This document shows, piece after piece, positions 33,230-45,064 of a DNA stretch of 64,000 nucleotides. This stretch comes from Epiperipatus broadwayi. Lineage: Eukaryota > Onychophora > Udeonychophora > Euonychophora > Peripatidae. The stretch's first letter is position 1. Every line of letters begins with the position of its first letter. The notes beneath the pieces are model-generated. The model worked only from the letters and a program-made list of their open reading frames with translations. It did no database searches and was not told the DNA's origin. The position numbers and the translations under genes were made by a program. Location: positions 2,870,501 to 2,934,500 of the forward strand of contig JAQFVV010000030.1 in assembly GCA_028023455.1 (NCBI GenBank), read 5' to 3'.

Positions 33230-34560
33230 TAAAAAGTAACCAATTGTAGTGTTGCTTTATTGTAAGATATTTCAAATTTATGCACACTTTAAAGCTAGAA
33301 ATGACAAAATCTTGTAGACTAGCTAGAAAATTCCCATAATTTATGTTTTGGTAATTTTTAAAAAATAGTTGATAGGTATTTCTGCACATCATCATAGGAT
33401 ATAATGGCTTTCACATCTAGAATTGCTGCTCCAAAAACTTTGGTAACACATTTTACCGATATATTTAAATATTGTACCTAATTTTTTTAAATGTTTTATA
33501 TTGTTTATCTCTAATCACGTAAATGTTCTAATTTTTCATTTTAATGTAAATGTTTGAACTGGATGATATCATTATAAGTAATAACTAGACAATCATATGA
33601 TCTAAACAATTAAATTATACACGTTTAAATGGTTTGTAATTATAAAATGATATATACAAATAATGATATATATAAAATTATATTTAAAAATTGTAATATA
33701 CATAATGGAGGGTATAATATTGGTTTATGTAATTTAACACAGTGATGAGAGATAAAGTCAAAAACTAAAGCTTCTTAGATCAATCCTCAGCTGAGAAAAA
33801 AAAAATTTAGTTACTCAAGTGTCACTCAAGTCTCACTTGAGCTCCCAAACATTTTCTAAACACAAATGCACGACTAGTTTTAATTTAAAAACTAATATAT
33901 ATGTATAGTTATGTTATTAAAGTTAGACTAACAACTATTTTCAGCTGATAAATTAGACTATATATTGCACTATTTAATGTTAGAATAAAAAAATACAATA
34001 TGAAAATTTAGAGCATTATACTAAGTTGTAGTAAATTTAAGTAGGAGTGTACAGTCTGTTGACTTCTTAATTGACTTTCAATAATTGAGTAGATGAGTTC
34101 AGTTTTTAAAATAGTTTTTATTTTTATAAATTTTAAACTGAATTAGAATCATGTGATTATTTTTATAGATTGCGGAATTTAGAAATTAACTTTATTTCAT
34201 AACAGATAACTGTGAATAAGATTTAACTCTCAGTGTGGAATAATTCTTCTTTTACTAACACCTATTTTTTTGTTATGAGTACAATAAATTCTGCTCCTAA
34301 AGCAATTTTTGTAAACTCTATTTAAAACTGTTGGAATGATTCTATTATAGGCTCTGCTTAAACTGATGATCTCTTATTTCATAATAGTTAATATTTCAGT
34401 TAGTTTTTTGAGAAAATATTTCAACTTATGACGCATTAACAACAGGAATCTTATATTTAGTCAAAAAATCATGACTAAAGTAAGTCAATTTCATAAAAAA
34501 AACTATAAATATTCATTAGATATTTTTATATAATAGTAATGATTTGTAGATAATGTTTAT
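33230..34560. other. A+T-rich sequence, no gene seen
   Basis: No open frame or repeat could be supported. Short direct repeats (GTGTCACTCAAGTCTCACTT near 33820) are local. Confidence 0.4.
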
Positions 34561-34564
34561 ATAT

Positions 34565-34648
34565 TAATATTTACTAAGGCAATAAACCTAATACATGTGC
34601 GGTTGAAAATGCGAAGGTAGGGACCTCTACAGGTCTTACCCACAAGCT
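34565..34648 (+). mobile_element. Half copy of the foldback MITE
   Basis: ATTTACTAAGGCAATAAACC through GGTAGGGACCTCTACAGG, more than 90% like the left arm of 4981-5185 by eye. The other arm is absent. Confidence 0.75.
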
Positions 34649-34829
34649 TTAAATTTATATATTAACTAAAACAAAAACTTTAAAAAAAAAAGCCAAAAAA
34701 TAACACATAAGTTTAATAAAGAAACAATTGTAAAATATCTTCAAAATATATTAGTTTGGCAGAAATGCACTACAGGAAAAAATCATGCATATATATATTC
34801 AAAACTGCCTAACACTATACTAGTAATAA

Positions 34830-35228
34830 ATAAAATACAAAACCATAAAGCAATACAATACTAGATAAAAATCCAAACTTATCAAAATCCTTACAGGACC
34901 ATGATTTCATCTACTAAACAAATAGACCTTGTCAAGTGTAAATCAAACAAAAGAAGCAACATATATATACAAAACAAACAAACCTCCCCATAATTCATTT
35001 CAAAAACCAACTTCCCTTTATGTCAAAAGACATGATGTAAAGGGAAGTTGGTTTTTGAAATGAATTATGGGGAGATTTGTTTGTTTTGTATATATATGTT
35101 GCTTCTTTAGTTTGTTTTCACTTGAGAAGGTCTATTTGTTTAGTAGATGAAACCATAGTCGTGTAAGGATTTTGGTAAAGTTTGAATTTTTATCTAGTAT
35201 TGAATTGTTTTATGGTTTTGTATTTTAT
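34830..35228. repeat. Near-perfect ~400-bp palindrome
   Basis: Two ~195-bp arms meet around a tiny centre near 35020-35035 (CTTTATG/CATGATGTAAAG). The innermost ~60 bases pair almost perfectly; mismatches increase outward. Neither arm has a core-like CTGATGA with GAAA, so it differs from the hammerhead foldbacks. High arm identity implies a recent origin or arm conversion. Confidence 0.85.
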
Positions 35229-35239
35229 ATATATATATA

Positions 35240-36555
35240 TAATGTATTGTAACCTTCATACAATAAAGAATAATAAATATAAAAATGAATATTATTATCT
35301 TTGAACAAACTTGGTTAACATGATCACGAGTAGACATAAGTAGAGGCTAAAGAGCATTTTCGATTTTACATTACATCAATCTTTCATCTCTCATACCTAA
35401 TATTAAACATTGATTAAACTAACTTTCACAATCTTAAATAAAAATATTAAAAGATAAATTTAGTTTGCAATTCTACTAAATAGTTAATAATCAGGAGGGC
35501 ATCCATCTATGAAATGAGTACGGCATTAGAGTTATGGGTTGGAGGATAATGAATCAAGATGTAGAAGATTAAATAAATGATGAAGAACAAATAATAATTA
35601 ACTAATGAAAATAAATGAACTTAAGAGTGAGAAGAAGAAAAAAGAAATGTGTTAGGGTGATGAATAATTAAGATGGTGATAGAATAGAATCAATGATGAT
35701 AATAACTTAAGATGAAATGAGGATGAAAATAAAAGAAAGTAAGATATGGATGAGTTGAAGAATGAGATCCTCAACCATCAAACTAATATTATTTTAAACA
35801 ACAGCAAGACAATAATAAAATAAAGGCATGGGGTTCTAAGTTTGGCTAAAGAAAAAAAATTAACCACTAAATTAAAATGTGTTATGAGTTTTAAACTAGA
35901 AAAGAAACTTACATTTTAAAACTATACTGAATCAACTAAACAATAAGAATAAACATAAGAGATTAAGGCAAAGCATAGAAAATAACTTAAGAAATGAAAA
36001 ATGAGCAATAAAATCAAAGTTGAGACTATTAATTAATATCTTAATATTTTCAGGGTTCAAATAACTTACATGTTACTATTTTAAAATATATATTTGGATC
36101 AGTGAGAGGAATTTTGCCACTACCCAAATATATCAAGCAAAGATAGTCATAAAATAAAAATAGAATCAGTAAAGAACATTTAACTATTCCAATAGTGGCA
36201 ATAAAAATAAACTTTAAATTTTATGAGGTATTGATAAATTCTTAATAAAGTAAACATAATAATAATTTACAAATTATCTTTTATTTAACGGCCATGGACA
36301 ATATGATCAAGATCAGTGAATGATGTTTCTAATGATTTAGATAGACAGATTATTCCAAAAACTAAACATTTAATTGTTAAAACATTATTTGAAAATAATG
36401 CATGTACTTAAGATCAACAGTGTTTTGATCAATAAATAATAAGACTTTATATACTCTAAATATAAGAGCTTATCAAAACTTATTTTTGATATGCTAATGC
36501 ATAATAAAATCTATTATATAAACAAGACATTTATTTTATATAGTGCAATGTTTAA
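35240..36555. other. A+T-rich, partly purine-rich sequence, no gene seen
   Basis: 35480-35760 is a purine-biased stretch (runs of GATGA, GAAGA and AATGA) that looks like decayed simple sequence. No coding signal. Confidence 0.4.
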
Positions 36556-36560
36556 TAACT

Positions 36561-36880
36561 GTAATATTAATAAGCCAATAAGCTAATGCACATGTGCTTA
36601 ATAGGAATGACTTATCATAAATTCTAGAAATTTCGCAAGCGTCATTCATTCACGTAGTAATAAAGTAATTTAAAGTGATCAATTAATATCTTCATGCTCT
36701 CATTTCCAAACACTTAAGATTTGCCCATATATAAACATTTGGGTTGAAAAGATAGATGGATTCATTCTATCTTTTCCCAAAGACTTTATCTTGTGTTTGA
36801 AAAGTGGGAGTATTCATTTATATAGTTACATCTACAAAGTGCATGTACATTAGCTTATTGGCTTATTAATATTAAAATCT
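36561..36880. mobile_element. 320-bp MITE with ~30-bp terminal inverted repeats
   Basis: Left end TAATATTAATAAGCCAATAA and right end TTATTGGCTTATTAATATTA-type complement (36850-36875), both extending into AGCTAATG and a CACATG-like core. The centre contains TCATTTCCAAACAC and GAAAAGATAGATGG. Part of the family (GCACATGCGCTT, CAAACACATGATAAAGTCTT) recurs at 47300-47410. Confidence 0.7.
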
Positions 36881-37835
36881 ATTATATTAACTGATGATGA
36901 TATTTATGATAACAATAAAAATATTAATATGTTGATAGCAATAGCAATAACAATATGGATAGTGTTTAGCAATAAGGCAACAGACAACTAGATACATTTT
37001 CAAAAACAAAATTTATTTACATTATTTACAAGTTTGTAAATATACAAATAACAACAAAGAAAACATATGTATATTTTTGGATAATTATGCATAGAAATTA
37101 CATAGAACAAGATTTAATTACATCATTGTATTACTAAGGGAAGATCTCTTAGGGCCTATTTACCATTTTAAACGATTGTTATCTTTTAATTAGTTATTAT
37201 TTAAGTCTATAACTTACATTGAGTTTATTTTGACTTATTATACATTTTATATTTTATCTATTTATTAAACATGATTTTAAAAACTTACTTTAAACAGACA
37301 CAGGCAATATATTTCAAAATTCCTATTCAATGATTAATAAGCTACCAATAATATATTATACAAGATAATGCAATGAATATACTTAACATATAATAATTTA
37401 TGAAACTATTGACTTCTTATTTTAATCCAATTATTTAGGCTATTAGACAGTCACCACTACTAGCTTTAAGAATCAAGATTATTATTATTCTACCTTTCAA
37501 TTATTAGTTTTATCTTATAGGACTCTTTTAAGATTAAAGAAAAATATCAGCATTCTAAACAAATTGGGTATAAATGATAAACAACATAGATTAATGGTAT
37601 GGATGGAATCATCTCAAATGGATAGGCACTAAGTAACAATATACTATATAAAATAACTTTTATGTAATATGACCTCTTATCATCATATTGCTCAATGCTA
37701 CGTACAGTCTACATTTTTAAATACTATATTTCAGAAACGATTCTGTTGTTATCAATACTAAACCATTAAAATTTAAGAATTAATAAAACATATGATATAT
37801 CCAGAGATATAAAGGGGTTGAGCTAAGGTAAAGAG
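36881..37835. other. A+T-rich sequence, no gene seen
   Basis: Nothing could be supported beyond scattered simple sequence. Confidence 0.4.
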
Positions 37836-37839
37836 AACA

Positions 37840-38015
37840 AACTAACAACCTAGATCACGGGAATTTTATGACTGCAAGTGGTCTGAAAACCCGGTGTCAC
37901 TTCTGGAGCACCTTTAGGGATATAAAAGGAAGGGGCAGTCAATCCCTTATTTAATAACTAGACCAATACACTACAAAAGTATGGCCTTAACCTGCTCAAT
38001 GTTTTATGGGTATCA
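37840..38015. promoter_or_regulatory. GC-richer block with TATA box, possible LTR U3 or SINE
   Basis: CACGGGAATTTTATGACTGC, AAAACCCGGTGTCAC and CTGGAGCACCTTTAGG precede GATATAAAAGGAAGGGGCAG, a good TATA-type core. On minus, GTGTATTGGTCTAGTTATTA followed by GGGATTGACTGCCCC has some tRNA-like look. I cannot choose between an LTR promoter, a SINE and a host promoter. Confidence 0.3.
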
Positions 38016-38019
38016 TTCA

Positions 38020-39025
38020 TGATTCACCCATGATGATCATTTCTAATCATCACTCAGGATAAGGAAATAAGTGAACCTGACATGATGCAACATGAATCTA
38101 CCACATATTCCAAATATTATACACATAACATTATAATCATTCAACATGATAGCAGTTAAATCTCATACCAATATCACTTACCATGAATATATAAAGACAC
38201 TCAGCAAACGGAATATATTACTATTTAACATATGAAAATTACATTTATGGTTATCAATTCAAGAATGACCCATAACTATAGCTGTCATTAGCTACTAATT
38301 AGTTAAGTATTACATATATAATACCATATTTAATACACTTAAATTAACTGAAGTTGGATATTATTAATTTATTACTATTCAGCAATTGTATTTTTTATCG
38401 ACTAGAAAGAAAAATATTAAGATAAAATTGTAATAATTAATTGTGAGAAATTTTAACTCGCACTACATAAGATTACTATTACTTTTTTTTTCATATTTAG
38501 AACAAGTTTATATTTATATCACAAGTTTCATTATCTATATAAACCTGTTTTTACATCTGTAATAATAATGTATACAATATTACAAGACAATATATATAAT
38601 ATTATTAATAATAAATGATTATTACATAAACCTTTTTCACATTTCTTCTTGTGAAACAAAGAAAACGAAATCTTGATTGCAACCATTTGAAATCTGCAGC
38701 ATTATATAAGTGATGAATATTCTTTACCGCATGAATATATTTCATACTTATTTATAAATTTAAATTGCAATCCTAGTACATTGCCGGATCCATTAATAAT
38801 TAGTTTCCTTCTGTTAACTTTAAGCACTTTAAATATTCCAGAAATTAAAGAGGTTGAAGATAAACCTTGCTTTTTATTTTTATCATGTATATGCATTTCA
38901 TATAATTGATTGGTTAATGGAACTGTTTAATAATTAACACATTATAAATCTGATTCATAACATAGTTAATATGATAAGTTGACATTTGATTTAATATTAA
39001 TGAAATCCTATAATTCAATTTGTAA
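38020..39025. other. A+T-rich sequence, no gene seen
   Basis: A 64-codon minus frame (38702-38896) has no known motif. Nothing else could be supported. Confidence 0.4.
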
Positions 39026-39029
39026 TAAT

Positions 39030-40835
39030 GTTAAAGGCTAAAACCTTCAAAAGATGCGCTTTAAACATGCTTATGTGACAGCCAATCAGATGTAATAATG
39101 ACTGCACATGGAACTCTTAATTCTAAAACACAAGCCAGAACTATAAGAAAAAGATGGAACCCATCTTCTGTCACATAAGCATGTTTAAAGTGCATCTTTT
39201 GAAGGTTTTAGCCTTTCATGTTATTACAATGTTATCTCCTTGCGCTTAATAAATTTGATATATTTACATTAGTTACTATCATTTCATTAGATTTAAAAAT
39301 TGTTTCATAGTAAATTGAAAGACTTCACATTATTTATTTATATATAATATTTAGTGAATTAAATGTGAAGGTATTTTAAGCTTCACACTCTTAGTTCGAA
39401 TGTTCGAGTCTGGCTTATTTATATATAAATTTAAAAAAGAAGAAGGAGGGTCCCATCTTTTTTTTATAGTTCTAGCTTGTGTTTTAGAATTAAGAGTTCC
39501 ATGTACAGTCATTATTACATCTGATTGGCTGTCACATAAGCATGTTTAAAGTGCATATTTTGGAGGTTTTAGCCTTTCACATTATTACAATGTTATCTGC
39601 TTGTGCTTAATAAATATCTTTTTCTTATAGTTCTGGCTTGTGTTTTAGAATTAAGAGTTCCATGTGCAGCCATTATTACATCTGATTGGCTGTCACATAA
39701 GCCTGTTTAAAGCACATATTTAGAAGGTTTTAGCTTTTCACATTATTACAATGTTATCTGCTTGCGCTTAATAAATTTGATATTCCGAAAGTTCTAAAAT
39801 TGTCAATTCAGTTTTGCCCCAATGTAAGTTCAAGGCAATGCAGAGAATATTTAATATTAAGAGTCTTAATAAATATTCTTGAAAACTTTCATAATTTATT
39901 GTATTTATTTATATTGTTAATTATGCAGGTATAGGCTATTATTTTTCTTAAATTAACTGCAACAAATAATTTTTAATTTTCCTTGAATTATTTTCTCCAC
40001 GTGTTTTGCAGTAAATATATTGTAATGAAAATTGTAATATTTAGGGTTAGCTTTAGATACTACTTCATGTAAGTGAAAACATGTCACAAGTGTCATATAA
40101 ATTTAAACAGTAATTTTAAATTTATTTTCCAACTGAAAGCACAAAATAATTTTCTCTTTTCTCTTCTTTCTTATTATTTCAAATAAATTATAACTATATT
40201 TATAATGCACACAGTAAATAATATAAGTAAAACATTTATAAAATAAATTGGAAATGCTTGAGTCTGACTTATTTATATATAAATTTAGGCATAGAAGAAG
40301 GTGGGTACCATCTTTTTCTTATATTTCTGACTTGTGTTTTAGAATTGGGAGTTCCACATGAAGTCATTGTTACATCTGATTGGCTGTCATATAAGCATGT
40401 TTAAAGTGCACCTTTCGAAGATTTTAGCTTTCACGTTGTTACAATGTTATCTGCTTTCGCATAATAAATTTGATATATTTGCATTTGTTACTATCACATC
40501 ATTAGATTTGAAAATTGCTTCAAAGTAAATCAAAAGATTTTGCATTGTTTATTTATATATAATATTTGGCAAATTAAATGTGAAGGTATTTTAAGCTTCA
40601 CACTCTTCATTCGAAATGCTTGAGTCTGGCTTATTTATATATAAATTTTGGCATAGAAGAAAGTGAATCCCATTTTTTTCTTATAGTTCTGGCTTGTGTT
40701 TTAGAATTGGGAGTTCCATGTGTAGTCATTATTACATCTGATTGGCTGTCACATAAGCATGTTTAAAGTGCATCTTTCGAAGGTTTTAGCTTTCATGTTG
40801 TTGCAATGTTATCCGCTTGCGCTTAATAAATTTGA
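39030..40835 (+). repeat. Array of the 360-bp repeat, opening with an inverted copy
   Basis: At least five complete or partial units. Landmarks per unit: GTCTGGCTTATTTATATATA, CTTATAGTTCTGGCTTGTG, ATCTGATTGGCTGTCACATA, AGCATGTTTAAAGTGCA, TGTTATCTGCTTGCGC, then AATAAA. The landmark GTCTGACTT/GTCTGGCTT at 40264 and 40624 shows a 360-bp step. The first unit (39030-39160) is inverted and forms a palindrome with the next. Between units, TTCACACTCTTAGTTCGAAT resembles a tRNA T-arm. A unit-length RNA copied in tandem, or unequal crossing-over, could make this. Confidence 0.85.
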
Positions 40836-41665
40836 TAAAATAAAGAGTAAAATTTCAAGCTTACAAACTCCTGGATTGATTTAAATTTGTAGTCTATTTT
40901 GGAAGGCTTTTTTTCCAATATGTCTACCAGTTTTAATGTGAACTTTTTATAAATATCAATTGACAGTAGTGACATGCTTCATATGTATAAGTCAAATAGA
41001 ATTTCTATTCCATTAATTACAAATTACTAATCTAATTCCATTTCAGTTCAAATCCAATTCTTCTTTTTACTTTTAATAATTTTCAGCTTCCCCTTAATTT
41101 TCAATTCCATTCTTTTCATATCTTGTTATCCTTTCTCCATTTAATTCTCCACATTCTCCCCTATAAAAAACTATGTTGGCATATTTATTAATTTTTTCTA
41201 GAAAGAATGATTATAAAAATTAACAGACCAATTAAATTATAGTATGTGCATACATTATCATACAATTAATAATTCTCCATCTATAAACATAAATGATAAC
41301 TAATTAAGTTGTTCAAAACTATTTTAAATTACAATAAATATATGCTTGATAATTAATTATAAAGATTAATTTATAATAGATATAATTTTAAGACTTTTTG
41401 ACTGTCATTTAATCATAATAAAATACTAAATATTTTTATACTTAATTTAATAATAACACTAATAAATTATTATTTTGATACTATTAAAATTAATCCATCT
41501 GACAGACTGCATATAAAAAGTCTCATACACAATCTGGCAAACGGTTTAGCACACATCTTGAACAGCCCAATTCTTTATCAGTCTCAGAAAATCTATTGAT
41601 GAAATTTACCTATTTTTATAATATAATTTATCAATTATGATAACACACCACTGATATAATACAGT
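40836..41665. other. A+T-rich sequence, no gene seen
   Basis: Pyrimidine-rich at 41040-41165; otherwise featureless. Confidence 0.4.
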
Positions 41666-41666
41666 A

Positions 41667-42015
41667 AGGAGAGATGCATGCTGGGAGTAACAAGAAGAGA
41701 TCCAAAAATGCAATATATGGGTAAGAGAACAAATAGGTGTTACTGACCTCATTGAAAAAATTAAAAGACTGAAGTGGAGTTGGGCTGGACATATTGCTAG
41801 AAGAGATGATAATAGATGGACAATTGAAATCTTAAACTGGATTCCAAGATATTGTAAAAGACCCAGAAAGAGACCACATGTGAGATGGATGGATAAAAAA
41901 TAAGAAAGTGTGCAGGAGTGATGAGGAGAAGAGAATCTAAAGATTGGAGAAGATGGATTGAACTTGGATAGACCTTCATCCTGCAGTGGATTGATAATGG
42001 ATGATGAAGATGATG
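41667..42015 (+). mobile_element. RTE LINE 3' end fragment
   Basis: Matches the last ~350 bases of the RTE family from GGAGAGATGCATGCTGGGAG to the GATGATGAAGATGATGA tail. It encodes RCMLGVTRRDP, then WAGHIARRDDN, with frameshifts. 5'-truncated. Confidence 0.88.
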
Positions 42016-42335
42016 ACTGCTTCTGAAAAGTTTTGTAAATATAAATTTTTATTCATTGTTGTATTTAACAACCTAATGTTTTAACAGAATAAAAGCAATA
42101 ACAAGAATAAAATGCAAAGAACTAGAGTAAGAGATAGAAATATGATACACACATGTATACATAAAAGTACTTGCAGTGAATTAAAACAAGCAAATATTTT
42201 TTCACTTATGTTTTGGTATTATAAAATCCAAATTAAAATTATTATAAATGAAATTATAAAAGATTTGCAAATATATATATATATTAATTCTAATATTTTC
42301 ATGGATAAATGATGATTTCATATTATTATTATTTT
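42016..42335. other. A+T-rich sequence, no gene seen
   Basis: Contains a 66-codon plus frame without recognisable features. Confidence 0.4.
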
Positions 42336-42339
42336 CAGG

Positions 42340-42600
42340 ATATTCCATATAATAAAATAGGTAAATAACTGTTGTTTTAGTACAATAACAAGTACCTTCC
42401 TCAGAGCATCCTCTTTCTCAAATCATAGAAATGCATGCGAGATTTAAAATTATTTTTAATTTTTTTCTTTTTTTTAAATATGAATAGAAAGAAAAAGATA
42501 AAAATGATTTTAAATCTCACCTGCATTCTTATGATTTGAGAAAGAGGACACTCTGAGGAAGGTACTTGTTATTGTACTGAATCATCAGCTATTTAGCTAT
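42340..42600. repeat. Foldback element, hammerhead family G
   Basis: Arms 42340-42470 and 42480-42600 are inverted copies (for example AGTACCTTCCTCAGAGCATC against GACACTCTGAGGAAGGTACT) around a T-rich/A-rich centre. Hammerhead-like blocks lie at 42367-42408 (minus) and 42549-42590 (plus): CTGAGGA, extra A, GGTAC, loop TTGTTATT, GTAC, then AAAAC or GAATC where GAAAC is expected. Both second boxes are mutated, differently in each arm. Confidence 0.65.
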
Positions 42601-42737
42601 ATATATATATATATATGCAAATATTATTTAAGGAATAAATAGGGGATGTTTTAAATTATAAAATCTAATTTGTATTTCAGTAAATCATAATCATTAAATT
42701 ATTATTGTTGTCATGAATTTATATTTTTTTATATTAC

Positions 42738-42777
42738 AATTCTGAAGACGATTGTTTGACCATCGAAACTGTCAACT
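42738..42777 (+). ncRNA. Hammerhead-like motif, family E relative
   Basis: AATT, CTGAAGA (42742-42748), one extra base, stem II GATTG with CCATC (one mismatch), GAAA (42765-42768), CTGTC giving a GUC site, then AACT. Stem I makes two to three pairs. Core boxes are intact. Confidence 0.5.
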
Positions 42778-42849
42778 ATTTCCTGAAAAATAATATATTG
42801 CATTATATAAAAAAGTTGTGTGTGTGTGTGTATTATAAGGGTTAAGTCA

Positions 42850-42985
42850 ATTTAAATTACAATATATTGCTTATAACAGTTCTTTCACATACACTTCAAT
42901 GCAAACAAATTTTCTTAAAAACTTCTTTATTTTCCTTATAGTTTTGACTGTTTAGCAGTCTTCATCAGAGCTCTATGTTTTACTG
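42850..42985 (-). mobile_element. Family E 3' part with decayed hammerhead
   Basis: On minus: AGAGCTCTGATGA, GACTG-CTAAA-CAGTC, AAAAC (GAAA lost), then AAATAAAGAAGTTTTTAAG and a TTGCATTGAAGTGTATGTG end, matching 7819-7935. Hammerhead block 42937-42972. Stem II is perfect. Confidence 0.6.
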
Positions 42986-43061
42986 CTTTAAATAAAACAA
43001 TTACAATATAAATTACAATATAGTTTTATATTTTTATTTACTGTGTCAATACTAAAAAGTT

Positions 43062-43373
43062 AAAAATAAATAGAGATAATTTTTTTAAATATTAAAGGCT
43101 GTTATTTAGTATGCACCAACAAGAAAAAAAAATTTCATCAACCACACTGGGATTTTTTAGATTTAACTTGAAATAAAATGCATTGGGAGTCCAGAAATTA
43201 ATTAAATCAATCCCCATTTTTTATAATAAGGGATTGACTTAATTAATTTCTGGGCCTGCCCTCAAGTTAAATCTAAAAATTTCAATTGTGGTTGAAAAAA
43301 CAATTACTTTTTTGCTTTTTAGTGCACAGTAAATAAAAGCATTTAATATAAAAAAAATTATCTCTGTTTATTA
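43062..43373. repeat. Foldback element without hammerhead
   Basis: Arms of ~150 bp: AATAGAGATAATTTTTTTAA on the left and its complement near 43345-43370 on the right. Inner arms AATCAATCCCCATTTTTT and TAAGGGATTGACTTAATT meet near 43222. No CTGATGA/GAAA pair was seen. Confidence 0.65.
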
Positions 43374-43476
43374 ATTACTACTTTTTTACTTATAAAAATG
43401 TTAATTTTTTTCAGGCAAAAATATATCATTTAAACAGAAACAGTATTGAAAAGAAAAAAAAGAAATTAAACTACTT

Positions 43477-43578
43477 GTCAAGCATTGGTGGTCGCGAGGT
43501 CAATGACAGCTGCTTTACAAGCAGTTGTCCTGGGTTAGTGGGTTTGCTTCCCTGCAGATGCTATGAACATGAAAAAAA
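43477..43578 (+). mobile_element. tRNA-derived SINE with 14-bp target duplication
   Basis: Same family as 1456-1566: GTCAAGCATTGGTGGTCGCG (A-box region), GCTGCTTTACAAGCAG anticodon-like arm, GGGTTTGCTTCCC B-box, ATGAACATG and A-tail. Flanking repeat AAATTAAACTACTT at 43463-43476 and 43579-43592. Confidence 0.82.
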
Positions 43579-44080
43579 AAATTAAACTACTTACATTATT
43601 AATGCTATAGCAATTAAATATATGTTACATTTCTTAATCTAATTTTTATTAATTAAGATTGTGTTTATGTATAAAAAAATGATTTTTGGATCATAGATTT
43701 TAAAAAAAAAATTAACAGCAATGGGAAATATTCAAAGTTTTATAAGTTAGATAACCATAAGAACAAAAATACAGATGACAGAATGCCCTAAAAAGAAATT
43801 TAAAATTGTACATTGTTAACTTTTTTTATATGCTTTATAAAAATTTAAAAATTGTGATTCCATGGAATATCTATCTTGCTTGGCATAGAAACCCAGAAAG
43901 TGGTTTTAAATTATAAAATAATTGTTGTTTTTTTAAAAAAAAAATCATGGCAATTTAAATGTTTTTATTATATATTATGTTTACACAGAGATTAATAATT
44001 TTTTTTTATTAATAAAATGTTTATTCATTAATTGCCTTTTTTTTTTCAATTTTAAGCTTTGTTTTTTAAAAAAATCAAAT

Positions 44081-44225
44081 TGTAAATATAGGGATTTGAA
44101 CTCTGACTTTCAAGCACCCTTCAACTATCCATGAACTCAGACTTTCATGTGTATAAGTGGTATGAGATAGTATGGATAGTTGAAGGGTGCTTGAAAGTCT
44201 GAGTTCAAATCCCTTATATTTACAG
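44081..44225. repeat. Inverted pair of family A tRNA-like tails
   Basis: TGTAAATATAGGGATTTGAA on the left and its complement at the right end enclose two ~65-bp arms, each with the tail of the 20403-20755 unit (GGATAGTTGAAGG, TTGAAAGTCTGAGTT, CAAATCCC). No hammerhead part is present. Confidence 0.7.
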
Positions 44226-44750
44226 TTAGGCTCCAGGTGTGTGAAAAGTACCTGTATTTCAAATATTTAAATCAAATTGTGAATGTTTATTATAATTTTG
44301 AATCTTAAAGTAATGAATTAATTTTTTCCCATTAAAAGTCATTAAAAATTCTTGCTTTTTAGATATTTTTAGTTTATGAAATACTTTGGGAGATTAATTT
44401 AGTTTATTATCCAGAACAAATCTGTACATCTTAATTAATAAAATGTTAAGTGGAGTCTTCCCATCTCATACTTCAATCTATTCAAATTCATAATCAAATA
44501 ATAAAATCTTCATAGCATCATCTTCAATAAAATGTATAGATATATTAAAGCCATATGTTAGAAAATTTTGGTAGTTGGAACTTCAGACATATAATTCTTT
44601 CCAGATTTTTAAATAAAAACTATCTAAATCATGACCCAAAAGGTTCAAAAGATGTGCTAAGCATCAAGAAGAAGATCTTAGTTTGAACAATTTAGAATAT
44701 GATGTTCTATCTCTAAGTGATCCACTGTTATTTGATTAATAACTACCCTT
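44226..44750. other. A+T-rich sequence, no gene seen
   Basis: Nothing could be supported. Confidence 0.4.
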
Positions 44751-44754
44751 TCTT

Positions 44755-45060
44755 ATTGCATTGCCAAATGTATACCATATAATACTAAATTGTCCATTCA
44801 CTTTACTGTTACACAATGCTTTATTTACCATTCTTTTTTTACAGTTTACAGTTTGGATTGCCCCAGCAATCTTCTTCAGAACTTTATATCTCCTAGCCTC
44901 AATTTAAAATTTGAATTTAGAGTTGAGGTTAGGAAATATAAATTTCTGAAGAAGATTGCTGGGGCAATCAAAACTGTAAACTGTAAAAAGGGTGGCAAAT
45001 AAAGCATTGTGTAACAGTAGTAAAGTGAATGGACAATTTAGTATTATATGGTGTTATTTG
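44755..45060. repeat. Foldback element, hammerhead family C
   Basis: Same arms as 3125-3420. Hammerhead blocks at 44843-44883 (minus; second box CAAA in place of GAAA) and 44942-44982 (plus; AAAA in place of GAAA). Both keep CTGAAGA and a 6-bp stem II (GATTGC/GCAATC), so only the catalytic G is lost, independently in each arm. Confidence 0.82.
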
Positions 45061-45064
45061 ATTA

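Noticed and set aside
34830-35228. Hammerhead in the large palindrome
   Set aside because: GATGAAACC and GTAAGG words lie nearby, but there is no CTGANGA plus GAAA pair around a complementary stem.
39030-40835. CRISPR array
   Set aside because: Units are 360 bp with no short repeat-spacer pattern, and the sequence is eukaryotic.
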